NCBI GenBank assembly: GCA_910574865.1
Contig: CAJTDN010000005.1
Span: 62,001-126,000 of the forward strand
DNA length: 64,000 bases
Direction of reading: 5' to 3'
DNA from: Lachnospiraceae bacterium
GTDB lineage: Bacteria; Bacillota; Clostridia; Lachnospirales; Lachnospiraceae
The notes below the pieces were generated by a model. It had not been told where the DNA came from, did no database searches, and saw only the letters and a list, made by a program, of their open reading frames with translations. Every line of letters starts with the position of its first letter. Position 1 is the stretch's first letter. Positions 36,601 through 43,598 of this stretch are shown here, in pieces. A program made the position numbers and the translations under genes.

Positions 36601-36981
36601 ATTCCCGTGCGTGGGACTATGTAAATAGCAAAGGGCCTCCAACAATTGCCTGCCCCACTTTATCACCTGCGGCTGGGAAAATTTCTCGCCCCGTTTCAGG
36701 GGTCTGTCCAGGCTTTCCCCCTTGATATAATCCATGACCGTGTAGACGGTGTCTTCTTCCACGAAAAAATCATACACCTGGGGAATGTAGGAATGGCTCA
36801 AATCCTTCAGCGTGTCCACCTCGCGCCGTAACAGCTCCGGGCGGGCGGTGATTTTCCGCTTGTCCGCCTTTAAGACCACTTTCTTGCCCAGCCGCAAATG
36901 GTTCGCCAAGAAAACGTTCCCGCCCCCGCCGGAACCTATTTTTTTTATGATTTCATATGTTGCCCCTATGATTTCCGGCAT
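33688..36981 (-). CDS. Membrane Ser/Thr protein kinase with C-terminal beta-propeller
   Basis: A 1097-aa protein. The N-terminal kinase domain has GSGGGGNV (P-loop), VVLKAD (Lys), FVHSDIKPANL (HRD region with Ser) and IDFN (DFG region with Asn). After SPEHYG, about 110 residues rich in T, D, E and S (units like DTDTET) split the C-lobe before VRSDIYSVGATLYHLL. One membrane helix (~375-395; AIGACFALGVLSSFVGL) leads to a ~680-aa WD40/PQQ-like propeller interrupted by an A/S/E-rich loop. The kinase is inside, the sensor probably outside. The PP2C and FHA proteins of the locus are natural partners. GGAAGGGGG precedes the start. Confidence 0.9.
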   Translation of the reverse strand: MPEIIGATYEIIKKIGSGGGGNVFLANHLRLGKKVVLKADKRKITARPELLRREVDTLKDLSHSYIPQVYDFFVEEDTVYTVMDYIKGESLDRPLKRGEKFSQPQVIKWGRQLLEALCYLHSPTHGNPPRGFVHSDIKPANLMRTRDGNVCLIDFNIALALGEENVVGCSAGYASPEHYGLDFSMVGGMTGTRTETMNEAGDSRHMGTRAEPDTETALDTDTETMLDTDTETVYSDMGTMADTGNIETDSQPNPRLSNVSFGVPPRKVANSSSNMSSDFGSGISRSSGSSMKKIVPDVRSDIYSVGATLYHLLCGRRPARHAMEVASLSEKEFSPQIVKIISKAMHPNPDLRYQTAGEMLEAFSRLHENDTRMRRFKRTNRIAYTAIGACFALGVLSSFVGLKRIQVVESRLKLIEYSQNALAKGDKQEAVRLALETVPEKDGPLTPACLPQSQRALADALGVYDLADGFKKYKAVELPSNPLMMRIAPDGKTAACIYEGFVAVIDTETAKIVATFSAETSALAEVRYLNNERIVYAGRDGIAVYDIVKGGEVWSGRPATAIAVSKDGKTVAAIYKGETFATVYDADTGQELGSVDFQGKSQNVAENDGFANPNNNLLALSEDGTLLAVSFRDGTLRIYDVGRLRNAGSREAGAGADLSVSGVQVPGTVLEILDETSGYTNFDGGFYGKYFAFSAGVNRAAARENASDLSGTESGIKSPEADSGQSQTASEAGSEAHTNPSATAALESGSEPQASANATKCIVVVIDTDVKTQVGGFASDGYCKVATDANGIYLQRNNVLVKMDVLTGEQTPLVDMTGDIRSFHTDGLHTVAVTADKLLCFDENAKSEGSFEEDGSGEFVQTANGVAVSGSLNSPVIKILRYESRAETEVFRYDASYEHAEARVSADEKTVMLFSYRGFRICEVDGAVVAEVEMPDAGQIYDQQYVRDGDGERLEVTYSDGTMLVYDGQTGEMVSESPGEKPQMDADEEYFTQAYRIVAPLHGTPTVYDRESGKPVCELEKDAYLTYVTEVGDYIVTQYAATDGSYYGILLNGNCEVLAKLPYLSDVIGAELYFDYPGGYVRKTHVYNMEELMAKCS

Positions 36982-37038
36982 GCTCGCACCCCCTTCCTAC
37001 GCCGTCATCCTTATTTCTCATATCTATCGCTTTTTGTG

Positions 37039-37108
37039 TCGCGCCGTTGCACTCTTCTTGTCACGCCTACTGCTTCCGCATCGCGTCGTCGCCCTTTTCT
37101 TGTCACAC
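37039..37108. repeat. Two 28-bp direct repeats in the kinase leader
   Basis: 37039-37066 and 37081-37108 match at 23 of 28 positions with a 42-bp period; shared words are TCGCG-CGT and TTCTTGTCAC. They lie between the 50-aa gene and the kinase start. They could be a protein-binding site or a decayed duplication. Confidence 0.5.
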
Positions 37109-37118
37109 CCGGCATTTC

Positions 37119-37271
37119 TTATTTTCGCGGCCCGTACTCCGCATCCAGTTGCACGCCAAGGCGCACCGCCTTAATTCTGGAAATACAAAAATATAGCACC
37201 GCCGCGACAAGCGAACACGCCGCCACGCTTAAGCCGCCATACAACATCATCTCATTTGTCAGCCAATCCAT
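37119..37271 (-). CDS. 50-aa single-pass membrane protein of the Tad locus
   Basis: A gene of 50 codons: MDWLTNEMMLYGGLSVAACS, then a membrane helix continuing through LVAAVLYFCI, a basic stop (SRIKAVRLG) and a polar tail ending YGPRK. TGAGGAAAAA precedes the ATG at 37271. It lies between tadB and the kinase gene on the same strand. Many Firmicute Tad loci seem to have small unannotated membrane proteins; I do not recognise this family. Frame, ribosome binding site, topology and position all support a real gene. A role in linking kinase and platform is speculation. Confidence 0.7.
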   Translation of the reverse strand: MDWLTNEMMLYGGLSVAACSLVAAVLYFCISRIKAVRLGVQLDAEYGPRK

Positions 37272-37292
37272 TTTTTCCTCACCGCTTTCTTG

Positions 37293-37470
37293 CATTTTGA
37301 CCCCATGATACCCACGAATTACTCCGCACTACGTGCTCTCGTAATTCTAAAACACCTCGAATCCGCTCATTTTCCTTTGGAAAATGGCTACTTTTCGGTG
37401 TTTTGCGAGTTCCAAAGTCATGTATTGACATGCGAGCATGTCATACATGACCTTTTGCCCCTTGGTATCA
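37293..37470 (+). repeat. Interspersed repeat family C, copy 1
   Basis: A ~178-bp element homologous to 49496-49693 (reverse orientation) and 52611-52740. Shared words: TTACTCCG, CTAAAACACCTC, AATGGCT-CTTTTCGGTGTT, CAAAGTCAT and GACCTTTTG. Internal hairpins include CATTTTC-type and GTCATGTAT-TGACATGC / GCATGTCA-TACATGAC. The right end GGTATCA supplies the TGA stop of tadB. The left inverted terminus is missing. Confidence 0.8.
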
Positions 37471-38412
37471 CGCTATATCAATATCCAAAATCATTTTCCC
37501 GATATAATATGCCGCCACGAAACAGCCAATAGCGATTGTAGTCGATATCACCCCCGTTACCGTCGCGAAATTGGCCGCGAATTCCGGGCTCATCCCCTTG
37601 ATTACGGCAATCAGCACGATTGGCATGACAATCATCATGTTCTGCTCCGTCTTGTTCGACGTGACCACCGTCTCGATGTCCTCCCGAATCTCCATCTTGT
37701 CATTCAAAATGGCATGCGTGTTGCGGATAATATCCTTCATATTACCGCCCTTGCGGTAGCTCACCTTGAACACTTCGGCAAAGCTCTTGATATCGTCAAT
37801 CCCGCTTCGCATCCCGAAATCGTATAGCATTTCCTCGATGGGAACGCCGTTGTACATTCCTTTCAAAATCACGTCCAGTTCCTTCAAAATGAACGCGTCC
37901 TCCTCGTACTGCATCTGCAAGTCTTCTTTCGCAGCGCGGAAGGAATCCGTCACGTTGTTTCCCGCCCCCAGCGAAGTCGTCAAAGCATCCAGCATGTCGC
38001 GGAACTGATTGCTCAACTGCTGCCGCCTCTTATGGATAATCTGCCCCGTGCGAACCGGCAAAAACAGTTTTCCCGCCACGCCGCCTACCGCGACCGATAT
38101 CGTGACATTCAGAATCCACGTAAGAAGCGTCTCTTGTCCGAACTCGTCCTTGGCCAGCCCCCCATAAAACAAGTACCCGACCACCGCCCCAACGATAAAC
38201 GCCAGCACGAAATATGCCACCGATTCCTTCTTGCTCATGTAGTACACTTTGTAATTCAATGTCGGAATGTTCGTCACCGCCGATGTGTAGTACTGCGGCT
38301 CCTTTTCCTCCTCATGTCCCTTGGGCTTTCGCTTTTTCACCTTTTTCCCTTTTGCCTTTTTTTCTATTTCCGATTCTCTTGTTTTCGTCCCTTTATTTTT
38401 CTTGCGAAACAT
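37468..38412 (-). CDS. tadB: Tad pilus inner-membrane platform protein TadB
   Basis: About 314 aa: a Lys-rich N-terminal tail, two membrane helices (~65-125), a GspF domain (QLSNQFRDMLDALTTSLGAG, SGIDDIKSFAEVFKVSYRKG) and two C-terminal helices. It partners TadC and the TadA ATPase. The ATG at 38412 (8 bp from GAGG) is preferred over 38418. The stop codon sits at the end of a family C repeat, which separates it from the next gene by ~200 bp. Confidence 0.9.
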   Translation of the reverse strand: MFRKKNKGTKTRESEIEKKAKGKKVKKRKPKGHEEEKEPQYYTSAVTNIPTLNYKVYYMSKKESVAYFVLAFIVGAVVGYLFYGGLAKDEFGQETLLTWILNVTISVAVGGVAGKLFLPVRTGQIIHKRRQQLSNQFRDMLDALTTSLGAGNNVTDSFRAAKEDLQMQYEEDAFILKELDVILKGMYNGVPIEEMLYDFGMRSGIDDIKSFAEVFKVSYRKGGNMKDIIRNTHAILNDKMEIREDIETVVTSNKTEQNMMIVMPIVLIAVIKGMSPEFAANFATVTGVISTTIAIGCFVAAYYIGKMILDIDIA

Positions 38413-38524
38413 TTCCATGCCCTCTTCCCTATGATTACCGCCAATCTATGAAACCAATATTCCTGCAGTCCCCACCACTGTCTTCACAACTTTAACGTAT
38501 TCCCGACAAATGCAGCTGCCGGCA

Positions 38525-39763
38525 TTACAACTCCAGCCGATACCCCGATAATTGAAGTTTGTAATCATGCACCATCTTGTTCTTCGTCCGCTTCAAGCTC
38601 CCGGACACCTTGGCCAGCGTGCTGTATTTGTCCTCTTCAAATTGATACAGCGGGTTCAATATGATTTCCCCGTTTTCATAACCGACCACCTCGGTAATTT
38701 CCATCGTCTTCCGCGTATGGTCGCGCAGCCTCGACAAAAAAATCATGATGTCCACCGCCGAAGCGATTTGTTGGCGAATCGCTTCCAGCGGCAGGCCCTC
38801 CGCGCCTTGCAGCACCATCGTTTCCAAACGGCTCAGCATATCCTTGGCCGAATTCGCGTGGCCGGTGGAGAGCGACCCGTCATGACCCGTGTTCATGGCC
38901 TGCAGCATGTCCAACGCCTCCCCGCCGCGCACCTCGCCCACGACGATGCGCTCGGGGCGCATACGCAGCGACGACCTAATCAAGTCCCGGATGCTGATTT
39001 CACCCGCCCCGGCCGCGTTGGCATTCCGCGTTTCCATGCTCACCAGGTTATCCACGCCGGTAATCTGCAGCTCGGCCGAATCCTCTATCGTGATAATCCG
39101 CTCGTTTTTCGGGATATAATTTGACAAGGCGTTCAAAAATGTCGTCTTGCCCGAACCCGTCCCCCCGCAAATGAAAATGTTATATTTGGACTTCACCAAT
39201 ATTTCCAAAACATCGGCGATTTCCTGTGTCAGCGACCCGTAGGCAACCAGCCGTTCTATCGTCATCGGCTCCTTGGAAAATTTTCGGATTGTGACCGTCG
39301 GCCCGCACAAGGCGATGGGCGGCAGCACCACGTTGACACGTGAACCGTCCGGCAGACGGGTATCGACAATGGGGTTGGCCTGGTTGACCTCGCGCCCCGC
39401 CAAACCCACGATACGCTGGATAATGTCCTCCAATCGACGGGCATCTTCGAATTCCTGATCCAGTTTCTGCAGCTCGCCCTTCTTTTCAATGAAAATGTTT
39501 TTCGGCCCGTTCACCATGATCTCCGTGATATCGTCGTCATTCATGATTACGTCAAGAATGCCGAATCCCCGGATGGAACTGAAAATCTGCTTGACAATAT
39601 TGACCCGCTTGTCAATCGAACAGTATTGCCCGGATAATTTTTCATCCACCACTTCCTCGATTTTTTCTTCCAGTTCCTCGTCCGTATATTCGCTGAGCGG
39701 AAGGTTGGCCGCGATGTACGTCTTGACTTCCCGCACGAACTCTTCCACGTTTACATTATCCAT
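38525..39763 (-). CDS. tadA: Tad pilus assembly ATPase TadA (CpaF family)
   Basis: About 412 aa from the ATG at 39763 (AAGGGAACATGT upstream). It is a type II/IV secretion ATPase with Walker A GGTGSGKTTFLNAL, an Asp box (IITIEDSAELQI), Walker B RPERIVVGEVRGGEALDMLQ and a His box (GHDGSLSTGHANS). The N-terminal PILDV-type region (FGILDVIMNDDDITEIMVNG) is typical of CpaF. It powers Flp pilin assembly through TadB/TadC. Start codons of adjacent genes are close, as in an operon. Confidence 0.93.
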   Translation of the reverse strand: MDNVNVEEFVREVKTYIAANLPLSEYTDEELEEKIEEVVDEKLSGQYCSIDKRVNIVKQIFSSIRGFGILDVIMNDDDITEIMVNGPKNIFIEKKGELQKLDQEFEDARRLEDIIQRIVGLAGREVNQANPIVDTRLPDGSRVNVVLPPIALCGPTVTIRKFSKEPMTIERLVAYGSLTQEIADVLEILVKSKYNIFICGGTGSGKTTFLNALSNYIPKNERIITIEDSAELQITGVDNLVSMETRNANAAGAGEISIRDLIRSSLRMRPERIVVGEVRGGEALDMLQAMNTGHDGSLSTGHANSAKDMLSRLETMVLQGAEGLPLEAIRQQIASAVDIMIFLSRLRDHTRKTMEITEVVGYENGEIILNPLYQFEEDKYSTLAKVSGSLKRTKNKMVHDYKLQLSGYRLEL

Positions 39764-39812
39764 ACATGTTCCCTTCCCCGCCCTATGGCGACCGTGACCA
39801 CATTTGCCACGT

Positions 39813-40877
39813 TTACTCAAACCGACCGAATATCGTAAGCGCGTCCGTCTGCGCCAATATTTGTGAAACTGACGCGCGTGGCTCCACCTTACAAATTCGT
39901 CCCATCACGAGAGAATTCCACTCGCCCGGCATTTCCACCGCTTTATCATCCACTCCGTTGTACAAAAGGCGCACCTTGCTCATCACCGCGTCCTCCTTCT
40001 GTTCATCCAGAATGCGAATGGCCTCCAACGCCCGCGCTGTCTTATCATTCGCCGCCGGACTGCCATTCGTGACAAAAATGGTCTGGCCGGATTTTCGAAC
40101 CATCTCGAACACCCTCCCTTGCAACGCGAACGGCGCGTCCAATATGAGAAAATCAAAATCTCCGCCGGACTCCAACACCTCCATCAGCGTTTTCATTTCC
40201 TCGGCGCGAAATTCCATCATGTCCAGCGCGCTCGGCGATGATTGAAAAAAGCAAACCCCCGTCTCGTCCCGCCTTACGCAGCTCTCGATTTTCAGGACGA
40301 AATTTGATTTTTTACTTTTCAACGCATAAAGCACGCTGCTAAAATCGGCGGTTCCTTCCGCGTGGAACAAGGTTTCCGCCCGCTCAAAGATTGACAGCGG
40401 AAAATACAGCACCCGCTTTCCCTTCACCGCCAAAGCACCTGCACAAGCCGCTGCCGCCGTGCTGCATCCCGTCCCGCCCGCTGCGGACGTGAACAAAACG
40501 ACCCGCGCCCGGCTCCCATCGGTCTTGAAGCCAATGACCTCGGACACGTTTTCCGAATAAATGTCCAAAATCTCTTTATAAATCAGTTCTGCTTTCTGAA
40601 ATTTGCAGACGGTGCGTTCACCCCGTATCGTGTCAATGTCCGGCGTATCGGTCAAATAGGCAAACCCGCACTTCTTCGGAATTTTCTGTTGGTCAATCTC
40701 AAATCCCCCGTCACTCAAAAAAACATCTATTTTTTGCGTGGACAACGCCTCCATCGCCTTATCCTGATTTGTAAACAAATACAATTCCAGCTTGTCGGAA
40801 TACAAGTTATTAAAATTAGCCGACATCCGCCTAATATAATTCGCATTTTCCGACAACATCGCAACCTTGATTACCAT
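39813..40877 (-). CDS. tadZ: TadZ/CpaE-like ParA-superfamily protein
   Basis: About 354 aa from the ATG at 40877. N-terminal receiver-like region (KIDVFLSDGGFEI) then a MinD/ParA-type ATPase domain with a deviant P-loop (SAAGGTGCSTAAAA) and a FDFLILDAPF strand. TadZ proteins localise the Tad machine, often to a pole. The signature Lys of ParA (KGGVGKT) is replaced (SAAGGTG), as in several TadZ proteins that bind ATP but hydrolyse poorly. Upstream PP2C and downstream tadA are in the same transcription unit. Confidence 0.87.
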   Translation of the reverse strand: MVIKVAMLSENANYIRRMSANFNNLYSDKLELYLFTNQDKAMEALSTQKIDVFLSDGGFEIDQQKIPKKCGFAYLTDTPDIDTIRGERTVCKFQKAELIYKEILDIYSENVSEVIGFKTDGSRARVVLFTSAAGGTGCSTAAAACAGALAVKGKRVLYFPLSIFERAETLFHAEGTADFSSVLYALKSKKSNFVLKIESCVRRDETGVCFFQSSPSALDMMEFRAEEMKTLMEVLESGGDFDFLILDAPFALQGRVFEMVRKSGQTIFVTNGSPAANDKTARALEAIRILDEQKEDAVMSKVRLLYNGVDDKAVEMPGEWNSLVMGRICKVEPRASVSQILAQTDALTIFGRFE

Positions 40878-40930
40878 GGTGTTTGCCCGCCTTCCTTTCT
40901 TATGATTCGTTCGTTCTTTCTCTTTCCTTT

Positions 40931-42028
40931 TCAACCGTAATGATTTATAACCTCGTCCGCATGGATTATCGTGATGCTTTGCAAGATTTCCGTTATTTCC
41001 AGATTTTTAGGTTTCAGCGTTGGCAGCTCCGCAGTCTGTTCTAGCTCCGATGCCGTGTCCAGTTTCCCCGATTGTCCCGGTTCTGCCATTGAGAACACTT
41101 TCATCGATGGCCCCACTTCTGCCGCCGGGGACAATTCCTCCGATTCCTCACATTGAATGACCGCCACGGAAATATTGTCCTTTTCCCCCCTCTCCTTTAC
41201 CAGCTTCACCAGCTTCTTTCCATTCCTTTCCAACCGCTTGGCATTCCCGAACGCCACCGAATAAAGATTCTTATACATCTCCCCCTCGCTCAACACATGC
41301 CGAAATCCATCTGAGCATAACAGAAACACCGTTCCCGCCCGAACCTCTCCCAAAACGACCTGTGGTTCTACCTCCCGCGACGCTCCAACACATTGTAGCA
41401 ACACACTTCTTTTGGCATGCGTCCTTGCCTGCTCGGGTGTCATATTCCCCAAACGCACTTCCCTGGCCACGTAAGTCTGATCCAGGGTAAGCTGCCGAAT
41501 GCCGCCTTTCCAACATCCTTTGCCTGACGCGCCTTGTCTCAACGGCCATCTGATAATCGGCAAAGTTCGTCCTTTCGAACATATCGTGTCCGACGTGACT
41601 CGTGTCGGTGAAAACGCCTCTCCCGTCATGGCATAAATCCGGGTATCACCCACGTGCGCGATGACAAACTCGTTTCCCATCAAAAATAATGCGCTGCACG
41701 TCGTTCCTATGTTCACGTGTATCTTTCTGCCAAATTCAAGAATCCGACGATTCTCCTCCCTAAGCATCCGTTTCCACGCTTCAGAGATCTCTTCCATGGA
41801 ATACAAGAAAAGTCCCTGGGATACCACGCGTTCAAACCAATTCGAAAACATGCGTACCACCGTGGCGCTGGCCACCTCTCCCTTGGATAGCCCGCCCATC
41901 CCGTCACAAATGACGGCCATCGCCACCTGGCCATGTTCCTTCGTATTCGCGACGCGTATGCAAATGCCATCTTGATTGGTTTGCTTCCTGGTTCCCACGT
42001 CCGTTACCGCCGACGCACAATAATACAC
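40931..42028 (-). CDS. PP2C-family Ser/Thr protein phosphatase
   Basis: A 365-aa protein with the PP2C metal-binding motifs: KQTNQDGICI (first Asp), VICDGMGGLSKGEVAS (DG-GG), VIAHVGDTRIY, and later LLCSDGFRHVLS and KDNISVAVIQ. A ~70-residue low-complexity tail follows. It starts at a GTG (42028) after GAGGAGCGGGGAATC. Between VGDTRIY and the SDG motif is a stretch with RWPLRQGASGKGCWKGGIRQ and LTLDQTYVAREV. It should oppose the kinase at 33688 and act on proteins read by the FHA domain. It is the first gene of the Tad operon. Confidence 0.92.
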   Translation of the reverse strand: MYYCASAVTDVGTRKQTNQDGICIRVANTKEHGQVAMAVICDGMGGLSKGEVASATVVRMFSNWFERVVSQGLFLYSMEEISEAWKRMLREENRRILEFGRKIHVNIGTTCSALFLMGNEFVIAHVGDTRIYAMTGEAFSPTRVTSDTICSKGRTLPIIRWPLRQGASGKGCWKGGIRQLTLDQTYVAREVRLGNMTPEQARTHAKRSVLLQCVGASREVEPQVVLGEVRAGTVFLLCSDGFRHVLSEGEMYKNLYSVAFGNAKRLERNGKKLVKLVKERGEKDNISVAVIQCEESEELSPAAEVGPSMKVFSMAEPGQSGKLDTASELEQTAELPTLKPKNLEITEILQSITIIHADEVINHYG

Positions 42029-42078
42029 GATTCCCCGCTCCTCTTCCCTATACCGTTCTGAAAATGTGTTTTCGCTCT

Positions 42079-42107
42079 ATTATACCGCTATAATTAGTAA
42101 AAATCAA
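42079..42107 (-). promoter_or_regulatory. Sigma-A-type promoter for the PP2C/Tad operon
   Basis: On the minus strand: -35 TTGATT (42102-42107), 17-bp spacer, -10 TATAAT (42079-42084). It lies ~50 bp before the GTG start of the phosphatase gene. Nearby, TACCGTTC-GAA words at about 42051 and 42137 form a direct repeat. Confidence 0.75.
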
Positions 42108-42114
42108 TAATAAT

Positions 42115-42140
42115 CGGTAATTTAATCGTGAATATTACCG
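42115..42140. promoter_or_regulatory. Inverted repeat between divergent regulator and Tad operon
   Basis: CGGTAAT (42115-42121) and ATTACCG (42134-42140) form a 7-bp dyad in the divergent intergenic region, upstream of both the XRE gene and the Tad promoter. It is a plausible operator for the XRE regulator; this is inferred from position only. Confidence 0.45.
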
Positions 42141-42182
42141 TTCAGAATAGTTTATACTATCAAAAAAGTGGTGGTGTTTCTT

Positions 42183-42542
42183 ATGGATGAGAATTTTGTT
42201 CGACAACGACTGACAGAACTGCGGATTAAAAAAGGTGTCTCGGAGTACAAGATGAGTACCGACCTAGGCCATAGCAAAAGCTACATTCAAAGCATTTCTT
42301 CGGGAAGGGCCTTGCCGTCCCTCTCCGAATTTATTTTCATGTGCGAATATCTGGGGATTACCCCCAGGGATTTTTTTGACGAGGAAAATACGGAACCAAT
42401 CCTCGTGCGCCAGCTTTGTAACACGGTACGCAAGATGCCCGACAAAGACCTGCTGGCACTGCTCAATATCGCTGAGAGGTTGAGCGAAAAGCAGCGCGAC
42501 CTGGACACGTTAAGGCATCCGGCCCCGACAGAGGTTCGATGA
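42183..42542 (+). CDS. XRE-family transcriptional regulator
   Basis: A 119-aa protein from the ATG at 42183. The N-terminal helix-turn-helix (VSEYKMSTDLGHSKSYIQSI) is followed by YLGITPRDFFD, as in Cro/CI-type regulators that fuse a short helical tail. GTGGTGGTG lies upstream; an in-frame GTG at 42168 is less likely. A TATACT -10 is at 42153. It is divergently transcribed from the Tad operon, so it may control pilus expression. Confidence 0.85.
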   Translation: MDENFVRQRLTELRIKKGVSEYKMSTDLGHSKSYIQSISSGRALPSLSEFIFMCEYLGITPRDFFDEENTEPILVRQLCNTVRKMPDKDLLALLNIAERLSEKQRDLDTLRHPAPTEVR

Positions 42543-42584
42543 ATCGCGGATAAGTTTTGTTTTCCCCTTTTTCTCATTTCTCCA

Positions 42585-42613
42585 TTGTCTTTTTCTCCCT
42601 ATTTTAGTATAAT
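42585..42613 (+). promoter_or_regulatory. Sigma-A-type promoter for plsC
   Basis: -35 TTGTCT (42585-42590), 17-bp spacer, -10 TATAAT (42608-42613). The predicted transcript starts near the beginning of the hairpin at 42622. Confidence 0.7.
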
Positions 42614-42621
42614 GTAGGAAC

Positions 42622-42662
42622 AAAGAGTCCGGCTTGCCGGACTCTCGCGCCGGAGCGCGGCC
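42622..42662. repeat. Palindrome family G, copy 1, in the plsC leader
   Basis: AGAGTCCGGC-TT-GCCGGACTCT (perfect 10-bp stem) followed by CGCGCCGGAGCGCGGCC. At 54141-54181 the same flanks occur (ACTCTCGCGCCGG, CGCGGCC) with a different, still largely paired, stem. The remaining leader to 42773 holds no ORF that I can support. Confidence 0.6.
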
Positions 42663-42773
42663 GCGTCAGATTTTATCAAAAATGTATTTTGTCAGCATGG
42701 CTGACTTGTGCGCCGCCGCAAGAATGCCGGTGGCGTTCTTGAACAATGATTCAAACGAAAAGGGGATATGGGC

Positions 42774-43508
42774 ATGTTTCGATTTATATGTATCATCACG
42801 TTTTTATTTCTTTTCCTTGTCTGCAGCATTCCGCTCTTCTTTATCGAGTGGGTGGTGGGAAAGTTCAACCGACACGCAAAAGACATCAGCTCCTTACGCA
42901 TCGTGCAGTGGGCGTTTGGCGTCATCATCCGCATGACCGGCGTGGAGCTGACCGTAATCGGGGAGGAAAACGTTCCCGACGAGCCGGTGCTCTTCATTGG
43001 CAACCACCGCAGCTATTTTGACATCGTCATCACGTACGCGCGCTGCAAGCGCTTGACCGGCTACGTTTCAAAAAAAGAGATGGAAAGCTTCCCCCTGCTT
43101 TCCATCTGGATGAAGTACCTTTACTGTCTATTTTTGGATCGCGAAAACGCGCGGGCGGGGCTCAAGACCATCCTGACCGCCATCGAGTATGTCAAAAACG
43201 GCATCTCCATCTGCATTTTCCCGGAAGGGACGCGCAACGACGGGGAAGAACTCAGCATGTTGGACTTCAAGGACGGGGCGTTCAAGATTGCCACCAAGAC
43301 CGGCTGCGCGATTGTCCCAATTTCCATCAACAACATGGCGGACATGTTCGAGGCACATTTGCCGCGCGTCAAAAAAACGCACGTCGTCATCGAGTATGGC
43401 CAGCCCATTTATCCGGACAAATTAGACAAGGACACGAAAAAGCACATTGGTAATTATGTAAAAAACATTATTCAGGAGACAATAAACAAAAACGCGGCGC
43501 TCGTATAG
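42774..43508 (+). CDS. plsC: 1-acyl-sn-glycerol-3-phosphate acyltransferase
   Basis: About 244 aa, single N-terminal membrane anchor (FICIITFLFLFLVCSIPLFF). It acylates lysophosphatidate to phosphatidate for phospholipid synthesis. The acyltransferase motifs are NHRSYFD (NHxxxxD), FPEGTRNDGEE and a VPISI strand. The ATG at 42774 is 8 bp from GGGG; an in-frame ATG at 42768 is too close. The length is normal for the family. Promoter and leader hairpin are listed separately. Confidence 0.92.
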   Translation: MFRFICIITFLFLFLVCSIPLFFIEWVVGKFNRHAKDISSLRIVQWAFGVIIRMTGVELTVIGEENVPDEPVLFIGNHRSYFDIVITYARCKRLTGYVSKKEMESFPLLSIWMKYLYCLFLDRENARAGLKTILTAIEYVKNGISICIFPEGTRNDGEELSMLDFKDGAFKIATKTGCAIVPISINNMADMFEAHLPRVKKTHVVIEYGQPIYPDKLDKDTKKHIGNYVKNIIQETINKNAALV

Positions 43509-43598
43509 CTTCCTATCGGCAAATTCGGCGGCATTTGGCAAAAGGCCTTGCCGCCATGCATACGCGCGGTCATTTTCCACAAAGGAGTGTATAAAATA

